A stretch of DNA of 27,130 nucleotides from a virus (IMGVR_UViG_3300045256_000458:1-27130); one strand, 5' to 3'. Shown: positions 13,397 to 21,375, counted from the stretch's first letter. Made by a program: numbers and translations. The notes: generated by a model not told the origin, from the letters alone.

Positions 13397-14830
13397 TTAG
13401 GCGACCGGGAAGCCTGATTTTTTCTGAGGTTTTGGGTCCATGGCGCTGGCCGAACGAATGTAACCGTGGCCCGGATAAATCTTCTTCGCTTCGGCGGTGA
13501 CCCGCTTTACCTCTGAGTGCGCGGCCTGTTTGTTCGCTGCCGGATCACCATAGTGCATCGCGCCGCGGACGTTCATCCCCATGACGGAGCGGCCCATGCC
13601 AGCCAGCGGCTGGTGCACGCCCTTTTGCTGGGTGTGACGAAACGCGGTGCTGCGAAGGTGTTGGCGAAGTCTCTGGTGCTGCGGACCTTGCACACCCATG
13701 TGGCGCTCGACGCGGTTAGCTTTTTCCAAGCCCTTGCGCGCGATCTTCCCCTCGTTGCGAGAAACCGACCTGGCCGCAGCGACGGCGTCCTTTGCCCGAG
13801 AAAGAGGATTCAAGTGCCTGTAGGAAGGCGTAGCACCGGTAACCCTAGAAACCGCATCGTCTATGTGGTTGAAAACTCTCTGAACGATGTTTGAGCGCCT
13901 GTGCTCGCCCATCGCCTGTCGAGCAGAATTAATGCGAACGTTGGATTTTCGCATCTCGGACGCGGCAAGCTTTGCCGGAACTTTCCTAGTCGGAGCTTTG
14001 CCGGCGCTGCGCTTAAGGCGCATACGGAACAGCTCGCGGGCGAGCTTGTGCGCCAGTTCCTTGTCGCCGCGCTTGCGCGCTTCGATCACGGTGTCGATGG
14101 TCGGCCGCGTGCGCCAACCCTTATCCGGCGAGTAAGTTGCGCGGGGCGAGTCGCGAAGCTCCAGCATCTGCCGGGTTTCGGGCGACAAAACTTCCTTGCC
14201 GGCGGTCAGGTGCCGGGTTCCGATCGCGGGGTTACCCTTCTTGTCCTTGGTCTTGACCGGGGTGCCGGGGTAATCCTTCGTGACCAAAAGTCCGGGCTGG
14301 TCGGCAGCGTAGCGCTGCTCGGGACGGACGACGTCGCGCATCTTCTGGTGAGCTGGAAGCCCCAGGCGACGGCGCAGGTGGTTCTCGATCGCGGTCGCCT
14401 CGTACTCAGGCTTACCTCTCGACTGCTGCTTGTAGCCGATCCCGCCGCGCTCGACGGGCTGGTTCTGTCGCCCGTAAAGATCGTCCATCCAGTCCTGGAA
14501 ATCGGACAAGGACATCTTGTCCGGAGCATGCATGATGTGGCCGATCTCGTGGATCAGGGAGTCGGGGTTACCGATGTGCTCGATGTAGCCCGTGCGAAGA
14601 TCGGGCTTGTCGATGATCTTGCCGGCCTTGTTCTTCTTACCTGGAGCGCGACGAACAGGGGTGTTCAGCTTCCGCTGAGCAAAGTCCGAGATCTGCTGGA
14701 TCTGACGCTCGCGCTGGGGAGAATCAGGCTTGGTCTTCCAGCCGCCGAACACCTTCTCGCGCTGGGCGCGGACGTTCTTAGATTTTGCGAGTTGGCGGGA
14801 CTTGCTCAGTAGGTTTCTGAAGTAGCTCAT
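13397..14830 (-). CDS. virion-associated HExxH metallopeptidase-like protein (477 aa)
   Basis: Residues 91-100 read SLIHEIGHIM: H94, E95 and H98 form the zincin HExxH motif. A downstream EYEATAIENHLRRRLGLP (142-159) can supply the third zinc ligand, as in phage 'polyvalent protein' metallopeptidases. The N terminus is basic (LLSKSRQLAKSKNVRAQREK). The middle and C-terminal regions are lysine/arginine-rich helices and linkers, and the C terminus has the KGVHQPLAGMG module (from residue 403). Such proteins are thought to be packaged and injected, where they cut host or phage proteins. It lies in a run with the ADP-ribosyltransferase-like and GNAT genes. The substrate is unknown. Internal proteolysis of the virion is an alternative role. 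Confidence 0.75.
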   Translation of the reverse strand: MSYFRNLLSKSRQLAKSKNVRAQREKVFGGWKTKPDSPQRERQIQQISDFAQRKLNTPVRRAPGKKNKAGKIIDKPDLRTGYIEHIGNPDSLIHEIGHIMHAPDKMSLSDFQDWMDDLYGRQNQPVERGGIGYKQQSRGKPEYEATAIENHLRRRLGLPAHQKMRDVVRPEQRYAADQPGLLVTKDYPGTPVKTKDKKGNPAIGTRHLTAGKEVLSPETRQMLELRDSPRATYSPDKGWRTRPTIDTVIEARKRGDKELAHKLARELFRMRLKRSAGKAPTRKVPAKLAASEMRKSNVRINSARQAMGEHRRSNIVQRVFNHIDDAVSRVTGATPSYRHLNPLSRAKDAVAAARSVSRNEGKIARKGLEKANRVERHMGVQGPQHQRLRQHLRSTAFRHTQQKGVHQPLAGMGRSVMGMNVRGAMHYGDPAANKQAAHSEVKRVTAEAKKIYPGHGYIRSASAMDPKPQKKSGFPVA

Positions 14831-14902
14831 CGCACTGTAAGATTAGGATTTCTTGGACGGCTTGCTCTTGTCGACCTTGCGATTGTAAGAGCCATTGGGA
14901 TA

Positions 14903-15544
14903 CTAAATTAACAATTCGCCCTTTTTCAGAGACGGCCGCGGGATGTACTCGTTTGGCATATGATTGATGCGCTTGATCTCAACAGGGGCCTTGTTGTGTA
15001 TCTTGAACTCGCCAAGCTTGGTTAGAACCTCAAACTCGTTTCGACGCTGAAACTTCCCCGGACCGAGGCGATCGAAGTCTCCACCCAGTCGGCCAGTAAT
15101 GTGCGGTAGATGGTGGTCGCGGTGGTCGACGTTGCGGTGGCCGGCCAAGGATGGATGGTCCTCGGAGTAGTGCCGGCCGCTGAAGTCGAGCATCTCGCCG
15201 CCCGGCATGATGTACCCCGCCTCCCTCATGTCCTTGGTCGTACCGAAGTGCTTCTTGGCCTCGGAGACCATCGGGTGCTCCTGCGGGTCGGCTTTGCCGA
15301 GGCGGTGGTTCCAGAGCTTCTTGGCGGCAGGACTCTGCTGGGTAACGCGCGGCACGATCTTCATTCCAGAGTTGTGCTCGACCAGCTGATACGCAGCAGA
15401 AGCCAGGCCCTTGCGACGGTGGTCAACGTGGGTGTTAGAGGAGTGAACTAGCAGCCCTCGCGGTTTAACCACGAAGTGGTAGTTGCCCACGTTCCGACCG
15501 TCCTTCCAGGCGGTGACGTAGTGGTCTCCGGTACTGTCCTGCAC
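14903..15544 (-). CDS. GNAT-family acetyltransferase with extra phage domain (213 aa)
   Basis: A GTG at 15544 follows GGAG at good spacing. Residues 1-80 are a GNAT domain: YVTAWKDGRNVGNYHF, then HSSNTHVDHRRKGLASAAYQ (acetyl-CoA loop RRKGLA) and SPAAKKLWNHRLG. Residues 105-140 are a second phage domain (MREAGYIMPGGEMLDFSGRH, then GHRNVDHRDH). GNAT enzymes transfer acetyl groups to amines. The same frame is open upstream (QKEGHSLEHK) to the TGA ending the 923-aa protein, so the two may once have been one chain. The stop is TAG, and the frame continues as YPNGSYNRKVDKSKPSKKS to TAA at 14845-14843; the true C terminus may lie there. Confidence 0.75.
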   Translation of the reverse strand: MQDSTGDHYVTAWKDGRNVGNYHFVVKPRGLLVHSSNTHVDHRRKGLASAAYQLVEHNSGMKIVPRVTQQSPAAKKLWNHRLGKADPQEHPMVSEAKKHFGTTKDMREAGYIMPGGEMLDFSGRHYSEDHPSLAGHRNVDHRDHHLPHITGRLGGDFDRLGPGKFQRRNEFEVLTKLGEFKIHNKAPVEIKRINHMPNEYIPRPSLKKGELLI

Positions 15545-15574
15545 CTTGTGCTCCAGCGAATGCCCTTCCTTCTG

Positions 15575-18346
15575 TCAGTCTCCGTTCTGCCCCTTGAACA
15601 GGTGGCGAACCTTGAACTTCTTGGTCTTGGTCCCCGGCTGCACGTCGTGCCCCATCGCCATGCTGGCGCGATTGGCAACGTCAGCGATCGCGCCTTGATC
15701 TAAAGCACCCTTATGGATCGGCTCTTCAGACTCCACCTCTGAGGGGTGGAACAAAGCGACCACGTTCGGTAGGTTAGAGCCAGAGTTCGAAAAACCATGG
15801 TAGCCCGCTTCCCGGATCTTGCCCAGGATCTTGTCGGAATTCCAGACGCCCTGGTTTTCTCTGACCGTTTGCTCGATGAGGCCGGCATGATCGTTTGCCA
15901 GGTCGTAGATCTTGTGTTCGGGCTTGAGAGACACGAAGTACTTGGAGCGAGCGGCGCCGGTCACGAGGTCTTCGGGCTTCGTGCCTTCTCGGTAAAAATA
16001 GGAGCGGGGGACCTCGGGCAGGCCGCGCTTGTACTCTTCCGACCGCACGCCCTTACCCTGGTGCTTAGGGTCGATCTGTTTCAATCCTTGGGTAGGAGAA
16101 TAATGGACGAGGCGAGCGGGAGCTGTCTTTTTGAGGGATTCGGTCTTTACTATCTTCTTGCCAACTTGATGTGCAAACTTTTGTGAATGTACCTGGTAAT
16201 CATGCGGTTCCACGATTACTTCATGCTCGCGACGTAATCGTTCACGAAGATCGTTCGGCTGTACAATATGCTTGAGTACAGAAACGACTTTTGATGCCGG
16301 TATCCATGCCGACGTGACGATACCGGTTCCGTGCCGGTGCGGACCATATTCTCCAAAAGCTTGAGCAACGTCCAAACTTGGAGTCCAGCCGACCCTTTGC
16401 GTAGACCGCTTAAGCATCACTGGATCTTTCGGGCCGTGACCTCTGTGTAACAGGAATTCATGCTCTCCGGTCTTTGGGTTTTTACGTACCGATGCCGCCG
16501 CGGCAAGCCGAGCGAGCGAGCGAGTGCGTATCCCGCCTTCCGATCGAGGTATGTTTGCCCTAGTATCCGCGAAGTTCGCTATCCAGTCCTGCGCAGCCTT
16601 TGAATCCACCTTTGATTGCTTTACGGGATGCTTAGATTGCCAGCTGCCCTTGTCGAGCTTCTCCGACTTCTTCATCGGGGTGACGTCGTTGTGGACCCAG
16701 TCCGGGAGCAGGCCAGCCTTCTGGTCGGCGTAGACCGTGTTGGCCGGATCCTTGCGGTTCTTCTCACCGTGAGGTCCAAAGTTAACCCAGGAGTTCTGTC
16801 CGCGCGTCTCGGTCGCCAACGCTTGCTGAGCGAGCGGCGAGTACATCTGCCGGTGCTCGTTCCAAGCGTTTTCCTCGCCTGTGTGGCCAAAGCCGTGACC
16901 TTCCTTCGCGTGTCCGAAGTAGTCATGCACGATGCGGAACATATCGTTCGCGAGTAAAGGTTTACCCTCGTGCTCCTCGCCGGTCGGGGCCAGCATCGGA
17001 TGGTCGGAACGGTTGTTGCTCGAGCCAAATCCCATCTCGGTCGGGTAGTACCAGAGGTGCCTGTTCTCGTTGACGTCGCGGTGGACATCCTTCGAGCCGT
17101 TCGGGTACGGGTTCGGCTGGCCCGGCTTCATGCGGGAGATCTTCAAGCCAGAGTTCTTGATGTGCTGGAACTGTTTCTTAGTCTCGTTGATCAAAGCGCC
17201 GTACGCGGCCTTCACCTTCGGATCGTTCGGCCGGTGAGGCATCTCGTGGTATGCCTGCGCGATGCGGGCGCCGCGGTTAGGGTCAACAGACAACTTCTGC
17301 GCAGGCTGGGGCGCGATGCCGGCCGATCGTAGGTAACCGTTAGCAACGTCGCGGACAGAAGCTTTCTTGCTTAAGGGTTCGCTCTTGCCTAGGCTTGCCT
17401 TGAAGCGGCCTGCTGACACAAACGGTTTCGTGTCGGCGCGAGTAACCTTGTATCCTTCGGGCGAGCGGGCCATGACCTCGAACGAGTCTCCCCAATGCTG
17501 GCGAGCGATTTGCCTTGCTGCGGCCGTAGCCGGATGCAGCGGGTTCGAGATGATTGAAGAATCAGCCTGGAGGTTGTGGCCGTCAGAACCGTGGTCTCTT
17601 CCTACGCCTACGGAAATCCAACCAGCTCCGAGAGCTTTACCGTAAGAATCGTCCGAGTATTTGTACGGATCGTGCTCGGGGCTTTGCTCGTGCAGCTCGG
17701 GATGATGAGCCTTCGTGTAGTCGTGGATCCACTCGTGGTGGTGCACGCCCTTTGGGACCTCGTGGAATTTTCCTTCCGGCGAGATGAAGCCCTTGGGTGC
17801 TTCAGCTTTGGTGAGAGCTTTGGTGATAGGCTCCGACTTCTTCGTTGCGCCGAAGTGCAGGCGAAAGCGCGCGGGGCCGGAGTTCGTATGAGTCAAAGAA
17901 AAGTCGTCGTCGAAGTGAGGCGCGATCTCGTGCTCGGTGCCGGTCTGCTCGTCATGGTGCTCGGTAGATGGGTGCGTCGGGATCAGCGAATGCGTCCCTT
18001 CCTCGGCGTGGATTACTGCCTGCTGGTTGTACTTGCGGCCGAGTTCGGTGGCCTGCTCTCGGGAGATCCCGTGGACCATGAAGCTCGGCTCGTGCTGTCC
18101 GCCCCACTGACCCATGAGAGGAGTCCAGCGGTGACCGGCGGACTGCAGATCTTGCTTGAACTTCTGGTAGTTGGCGGCGTTGGTCGCGGCATCGTCTTGC
18201 GCGCGGTACGGGGTCAGGAGGGCGTACTTACCGCGCTTTAAGTAGGCGGAAAGATGCTCGGGCGACTCGAATTCCTGGTGCTGCGGGTTCGGCCCGGTCC
18301 TAGGGAACGATCGGGCATGTAACTTGTGGAAGTAGGGGTGTGCCAC
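15575..18346 (-). CDS. multidomain polyvalent protein with ADP-ribosyltransferase-like domains (923 aa)
   Basis: Domains in order: about 30-125, DUF3293-like (KYALLTPYRAQDD, then EPSFMVHGISREQATELGRK); 185-315, a GFISPEGKFHEVPKGVHHHEW domain; 330-555, a phage domain with LWYYPTEMGFGSSNNRSDHP, FRIVHDYFGHAKEGHGFGH and ATETRGQNSWVNFGP; 595-720, an ADP-ribosyltransferase-like domain with the R-S-E layout (LLHRGHGP R635, WTPSLDVAQAF, REHEVIVEP with ExE 707-709); 743-870, a second ART-like or related domain (RLVHYSPTQGLKQIDP). ARTs move ADP-ribose from NAD to target proteins. The architecture fits injected phage effectors that modify the host at entry. The GTG start lacks a clear ribosome site and lies 10 nt after the previous stop. 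A single TGA separates it in frame from the GNAT gene. Confidence 0.75.
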   Translation of the reverse strand: MAHPYFHKLHARSFPRTGPNPQHQEFESPEHLSAYLKRGKYALLTPYRAQDDAATNAANYQKFKQDLQSAGHRWTPLMGQWGGQHEPSFMVHGISREQATELGRKYNQQAVIHAEEGTHSLIPTHPSTEHHDEQTGTEHEIAPHFDDDFSLTHTNSGPARFRLHFGATKKSEPITKALTKAEAPKGFISPEGKFHEVPKGVHHHEWIHDYTKAHHPELHEQSPEHDPYKYSDDSYGKALGAGWISVGVGRDHGSDGHNLQADSSIISNPLHPATAAARQIARQHWGDSFEVMARSPEGYKVTRADTKPFVSAGRFKASLGKSEPLSKKASVRDVANGYLRSAGIAPQPAQKLSVDPNRGARIAQAYHEMPHRPNDPKVKAAYGALINETKKQFQHIKNSGLKISRMKPGQPNPYPNGSKDVHRDVNENRHLWYYPTEMGFGSSNNRSDHPMLAPTGEEHEGKPLLANDMFRIVHDYFGHAKEGHGFGHTGEENAWNEHRQMYSPLAQQALATETRGQNSWVNFGPHGEKNRKDPANTVYADQKAGLLPDWVHNDVTPMKKSEKLDKGSWQSKHPVKQSKVDSKAAQDWIANFADTRANIPRSEGGIRTRSLARLAAAASVRKNPKTGEHEFLLHRGHGPKDPVMLKRSTQRVGWTPSLDVAQAFGEYGPHRHGTGIVTSAWIPASKVVSVLKHIVQPNDLRERLRREHEVIVEPHDYQVHSQKFAHQVGKKIVKTESLKKTAPARLVHYSPTQGLKQIDPKHQGKGVRSEEYKRGLPEVPRSYFYREGTKPEDLVTGAARSKYFVSLKPEHKIYDLANDHAGLIEQTVRENQGVWNSDKILGKIREAGYHGFSNSGSNLPNVVALFHPSEVESEEPIHKGALDQGAIADVANRASMAMGHDVQPGTKTKKFKVRHLFKGQNGD

Positions 18347-18356
18347 ACGATGAAGA

Positions 18357-18572
18357 TTAAGCGGGCTTTATGAAGTAGTGAAAATGATGATCGAGAAGAA
18401 TTAACTCCCTGATACCGTTGCGATCTAGCGGGCCATCCGGCGGGAGAAGATCATGGACCAAAGGACTGCGCGCTTCCGTAAGCACGATGTGGCCGTCCGT
18501 CGTGATGCTGAACCGCGCGATCTCCCGCGGGTCGTTCCGGTCGGCCATTAGGATGTAGTTACCGGGCTTCAT
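18357..18572 (-). CDS. small hypothetical protein (71 aa)
   Basis: The protein opens MKPGNYILMADRNDPREIAR and has a beta-hairpin look (YILMADR, ARFSITTDGHIVLTE) followed by a His-rich helix (LILLDHHFHYFIKPA). It sits between the Nudix fusion and the polyvalent protein in the same transcript. The ribosome site is poor. No family is recognised. The compact size and position suggest an accessory of the neighbouring effector genes, but nothing in the sequence shows this. Confidence 0.55.
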   Translation of the reverse strand: MKPGNYILMADRNDPREIARFSITTDGHIVLTEARSPLVHDLLPPDGPLDRNGIRELILLDHHFHYFIKPA

Positions 18573-18632
18573 CGTTACATGCTACCAGAATCATCATCGT
18601 CCGTCGAGCGGGAGGGGTCTATACCGTGGAAG

Positions 18633-19865
18633 TCATCGATATGACGGGCTAGATTTGCTGATCTCGGACTTTGCCACCTTGAGCTTCGGCTTGTTGTACG
18701 CAGCAAGGTGCGGGTCGAATTCCCCGAACTCGCCGGGCTTCACCGTGATCCCCTTGCCGGGGAGCTTCTTCGTCCACTGGTGCTCGGTCGCGGGCGACAC
18801 GCGGGAGTCGGAGTAGACCTGGCCGTGCTGCTTGATCGCGAAGCGCTTAAGAGCTGTGTTCAACCCTTTGCCCTCGTGTCCAGGCTGGGTCGCCGAGAAA
18901 GAGATGTGGTGCGAGTCTGGGATCTCGAAGTACGGGTCTCCGCTGGAAACTTGGACGGAGGAGATCGCGCGGGAGTGCGGCTGGTCATCTTGGGTGATGA
19001 CGTAATGCGTAATGCTCTTCGGTTCATTTTCATCGCCAGAGCCTTGCTCGCGGAACACATGGATCTTACGGCCGAGCGCCTTATGCCGATAAGTCTTCAG
19101 GTGCCTGCCGAGGCGCGCGTGCTGGCTGTCCCAGTCCATATCTTCTCGGACGTTCTCGTAGCCCGACGACACTACAGGGGACTTCTTCAACTTGGGATCT
19201 TCCACGGACCTGAGCTTCGCGTAGTACTCGGGGTCTTCCTGCAGGTGGTCCATAGCGATCTCGCGCGCCACGGAAGGATCACTCGTGTGCTCTTTCTCCA
19301 CGTTCGCGCCCTGCTTGAGCTTCTTCTGGTCGAAGTCGGAATGCTTCTTTCCGGCCGCAAGGCCGCCTGGGATCTTCTTCTTGAACTCGCTCTTCTCCGT
19401 GCGCTGGTCGCCGTCCATCATGCTGTCGGCCGCCTGCTCCGAGGTCGTAGAAGAGAGTTTCTCTCGTCTGACACGCTCCTGCTTGAGCCAAGCTAGCAGT
19501 ATGTTGTTATTCTTTGGGATCTGCCAGTTACCGGACTGCTGCGGGTTCAAGAACTTTAGCTCCGAGAATTCCTGGTCAGGGTCGTTCTTGTAGCCCTCCA
19601 TGTCGTACTTCTGGGGAAGCTTCGCGGAATAGAGTATAAGCGTGCCGTCACCGGACGGAAGCGGCATCTCGTGCAGGCGGTGGAACTCGCGGGCGTCGAT
19701 CCCGGTCTCTTCTAAAAGTTCTCGGTGAGCACTTTCGACGTCGGTCTCCCCCTTCTCGACGTGACCGGACGGCGCGCACCACTTCTGGGAATCACGTCTT
19801 TTCCCGTGGAGGAACAGTCCTTCAAGGATAGGGTGTTGCACGGCGATCACGACCACGCGCTTCAT
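18633..19865 (-). CDS. Nudix hydrolase-DUF5661-acetyltransferase-like fusion (410 aa)
   Basis: An open frame reaches 19943, but the ATG at 19865 overlaps the previous stop (ATGA), has GGAG nine bases upstream and starts a proper Nudix fold (MKRVVVIAVQHPILEGLFLH). The Nudix box is complete at 34-56 (GHVEKGETDVESAHRELLEE then TGI). Residues about 165-220 match DUF5661 (GGLAAGKKHSDFDQKKLKQG, then VEKEHTSDPSVAREIAMDHL). Residues 259-394 look like the GNAT-like domain of phage polyvalent proteins (PGHEGKGLNTALKRFAIKQH, VYSDSRVSPATEHQW). Nudix enzymes cut nucleoside diphosphate compounds such as ADP-ribose or NADH, which fits the ADP-ribosyltransferase-like gene nearby. The substrate is not shown by the sequence. 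Confidence 0.8.
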   Translation of the reverse strand: MKRVVVIAVQHPILEGLFLHGKRRDSQKWCAPSGHVEKGETDVESAHRELLEETGIDAREFHRLHEMPLPSGDGTLILYSAKLPQKYDMEGYKNDPDQEFSELKFLNPQQSGNWQIPKNNNILLAWLKQERVRREKLSSTTSEQAADSMMDGDQRTEKSEFKKKIPGGLAAGKKHSDFDQKKLKQGANVEKEHTSDPSVAREIAMDHLQEDPEYYAKLRSVEDPKLKKSPVVSSGYENVREDMDWDSQHARLGRHLKTYRHKALGRKIHVFREQGSGDENEPKSITHYVITQDDQPHSRAISSVQVSSGDPYFEIPDSHHISFSATQPGHEGKGLNTALKRFAIKQHGQVYSDSRVSPATEHQWTKKLPGKGITVKPGEFGEFDPHLAAYNKPKLKVAKSEISKSSPSYR

Positions 19866-20125
19866 TTCTGCTGCTCCGTGTTCAGTACTGCCTTTGCGGT
19901 CATGTGCTTGATGGCCCGCGTCAGACCGTTGCAGTCGGCGCACTCAGTGACCGACGGCGAGAAAACGAGGTTACACTTCGGGCAACTCCAGCCGCTAGAC
20001 TGCATCAGCTGCGTTGGCGCTTGCGCTGGGACAAGCAAGTGCTGGACGCAGGTGGAACACGTCCCCTGGCACATGCAGCACGCAGACTGCATCATCCCCT
20101 GAACTTGTACAGCTAACAAACTCAT
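19862..20125 (-). CDS. small double zinc-ribbon protein (87 aa)
   Basis: The ATG at 20125 is chosen over a TTG at 20134 because it overlaps the previous stop (ATGA) and has GAGG at a workable distance. The first part holds SACCMCQGTCSTC, a dense Cys cluster. The second part is a canonical zinc ribbon (WSCPKCNLVFSPSVTECADC, CxxC...CxxC). The C-terminal helix (LTRAIKHMTAKAVLNTEQQK) is amphipathic. It is co-translated with the 51-aa Cys-rich protein before it and the Nudix fusion after it. Small Zn ribbons of this form are common and uncharacterised in phages. Nucleic-acid or protein contacts are likely. Confidence 0.75.
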   Translation of the reverse strand: MSLLAVQVQGMMQSACCMCQGTCSTCVQHLLVPAQAPTQLMQSSGWSCPKCNLVFSPSVTECADCNGLTRAIKHMTAKAVLNTEQQK

Positions 20126-20277
20126 CTCTCGCAATCCTCGTGGTGGGGAACCCAGCTACCGCAATACACGCACCAGTCGCATCCGCTCCTGCGGTTTTGC
20201 CAACGCGAAGTACTGACTTCGGGCAGCAGGCACTTCGGGTTGTGGCCGAAGATCCAGCAGTAGATCTTGCGAAGCAT
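20122..20277 (-). CDS. Cys-rich micro-protein (51 aa)
   Basis: Read on the minus strand, an ATG at 20277 overlaps the preceding gene's TGA (TGATG) and follows GAGGAG. It encodes MLRKIYCWIFGHNPKCLLPE, a basic linker, then CDWCVYCGSWVPHHEDC before TGA at 20124-20122, which itself overlaps the next ATG. The C and H residues (two in the first half, and CxxCxxC with HH and C in the second) suit one or two zinc sites. Overlaps at both ends strongly support a real gene. The function is unknown. Confidence 0.75.
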   Translation of the reverse strand: MLRKIYCWIFGHNPKCLLPEVSTSRWQNRRSGCDWCVYCGSWVPHHEDCER

Positions 20278-21254
20278 CAGGAGTTCTCCTCGCCAAAATC
20301 GGGATCCTTAGATAGTCGCCAGCCCTGAGCTAGGACCTGTTCCTTGTAGTTCTCGGGCGTAACTAAGGCGTCGCAGATCTTGATCCCACCCTTGACGCCG
20401 GCAAGGCGCGGGGCAACGTACTTGATCCACGAAAGCTCGACCTGACCGGTCAGCGACACGCTCTTGAACCACACGTTCTCCGGATCGTAACGCGGTGCTT
20501 TCTGGAGGGGTGAAGAACCGAATGTAGAGATCTCGAACCCTCGGGCTTCAAGCCACACTTCCTTATACCGACCCAGGCAGTATACCACGATCGCGTGCAG
20601 CCACTGAGCGTAAACTGGATCCGACGACGCCATGCAGACCAGGGAGTAGGAGTGCCGCAGGAAGGTCTGCTCCCGCTGCAGGTTCCAGAGCGCGGACATG
20701 GGCGTTACGTAGCAGTTCGTCAAATCGACCCGAACTCCTGGCTTGATCTGAAAGGCATTCTTGCCAACCAGCTTCCTAACCTGATACGCAGACCCTGTCC
20801 TGGAGACGAGGAACATTCCGGGGAACAGCGCCTCGTTCGTGACTCCCTTTGGGAAAGTGACGGTGCCGCTGGCCGCGTCGTAGTTCGACGGGGTAAACGG
20901 GGCATAGACGTAGTCCGGGGTCGTCTCGATGTTCTTGGGGTCGAAATCTTCTGGGTAGCCGCGGTCGTCCGACAAAGCCGCTCGGTTCTCCATCTCCTGG
21001 TCGCCTGAATCCACGATCACGATGCAGGGGAACGTCGGGGTGTCGATGCGCTGCTGCATGAAGACGCCGATGTTGTTGGAAAGGAACCATTCCTTGAAGC
21101 GCTTGCGCTCCTTGTCGCCGTACTCGGCTTCAGAGATGTCGCCGGCAGAGAAACCGGCCGAGATGTCGTCCACAACGTAGTCGTTGGCTCGCAGGTCCGC
21201 GATCGCCGCCTCCAGCATGGTCTTCAGCAGGATATCTGTTTGGATGTACGACAT
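20277..21254 (-). CDS. putative neck/tail-completion structural protein (325 aa)
   Basis: The ATG at 21254 is the first start after a 121-nt A+T-rich gap with a hairpin, so the gene may begin a subtranscript. The N-terminal helix (MSYIQTDILLKTMLEAAIAD) resembles neck or tail-terminator proteins. A long alpha/beta body follows: FMQQRIDTPTFPCIVIVDSG, TVTFPKGVTNEALFPGMFLV, WLHAIVVYCLGRYKEVWLEA and VWFKSVSLTGQVELSWIKYV. The last, a strand with polar and hydrophobic alternation near the C terminus, is typical of proteins joining head and tail. The assignment rests on position between other virion genes and on pattern only. Confidence 0.55.
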   Translation of the reverse strand: MSYIQTDILLKTMLEAAIADLRANDYVVDDISAGFSAGDISEAEYGDKERKRFKEWFLSNNIGVFMQQRIDTPTFPCIVIVDSGDQEMENRAALSDDRGYPEDFDPKNIETTPDYVYAPFTPSNYDAASGTVTFPKGVTNEALFPGMFLVSRTGSAYQVRKLVGKNAFQIKPGVRVDLTNCYVTPMSALWNLQREQTFLRHSYSLVCMASSDPVYAQWLHAIVVYCLGRYKEVWLEARGFEISTFGSSPLQKAPRYDPENVWFKSVSLTGQVELSWIKYVAPRLAGVKGGIKICDALVTPENYKEQVLAQGWRLSKDPDFGEENS

Positions 21255-21293
21255 ACCTTAGAGTCGAAGGATTAAGTGCCGGGTCGCCAAAAG

Positions 21294-21374
21294 AATAAGG
21301 TAGAAGCTCTTACCTTATTTGATATTTTAAACCAAGTGGTTGATAAACCGCACATTTTAAACTACATTTAAAAC
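21294..21374 (-). promoter_or_regulatory. regulatory gap: hairpin plus ATTTTAAAC repeats
   Basis: The 121-nt gap upstream of the 325-aa gene is A+T-rich. AATAAGGTA (21294-21302) pairs perfectly with TACCTTATT (21311-21319) around an 8-nt loop; on the minus strand it is followed by CTTTT, so it may be a terminator for the genes to its right. ATTTTAAAC occurs at 21324-21332 and again 30 nt away at 21354-21362, with a variant at 21366-21374. These could be late promoter elements read by a phage polymerase. Confidence 0.45.
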
Positions 21375-21375
21375 T

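Noticed and set aside
13901-14812. Plus-strand ORF of 303 aa opposite the metallopeptidase gene
   Set aside because: Shadow of the HExxH gene; leucine/arginine-rich with no motif and no ribosome site in context.
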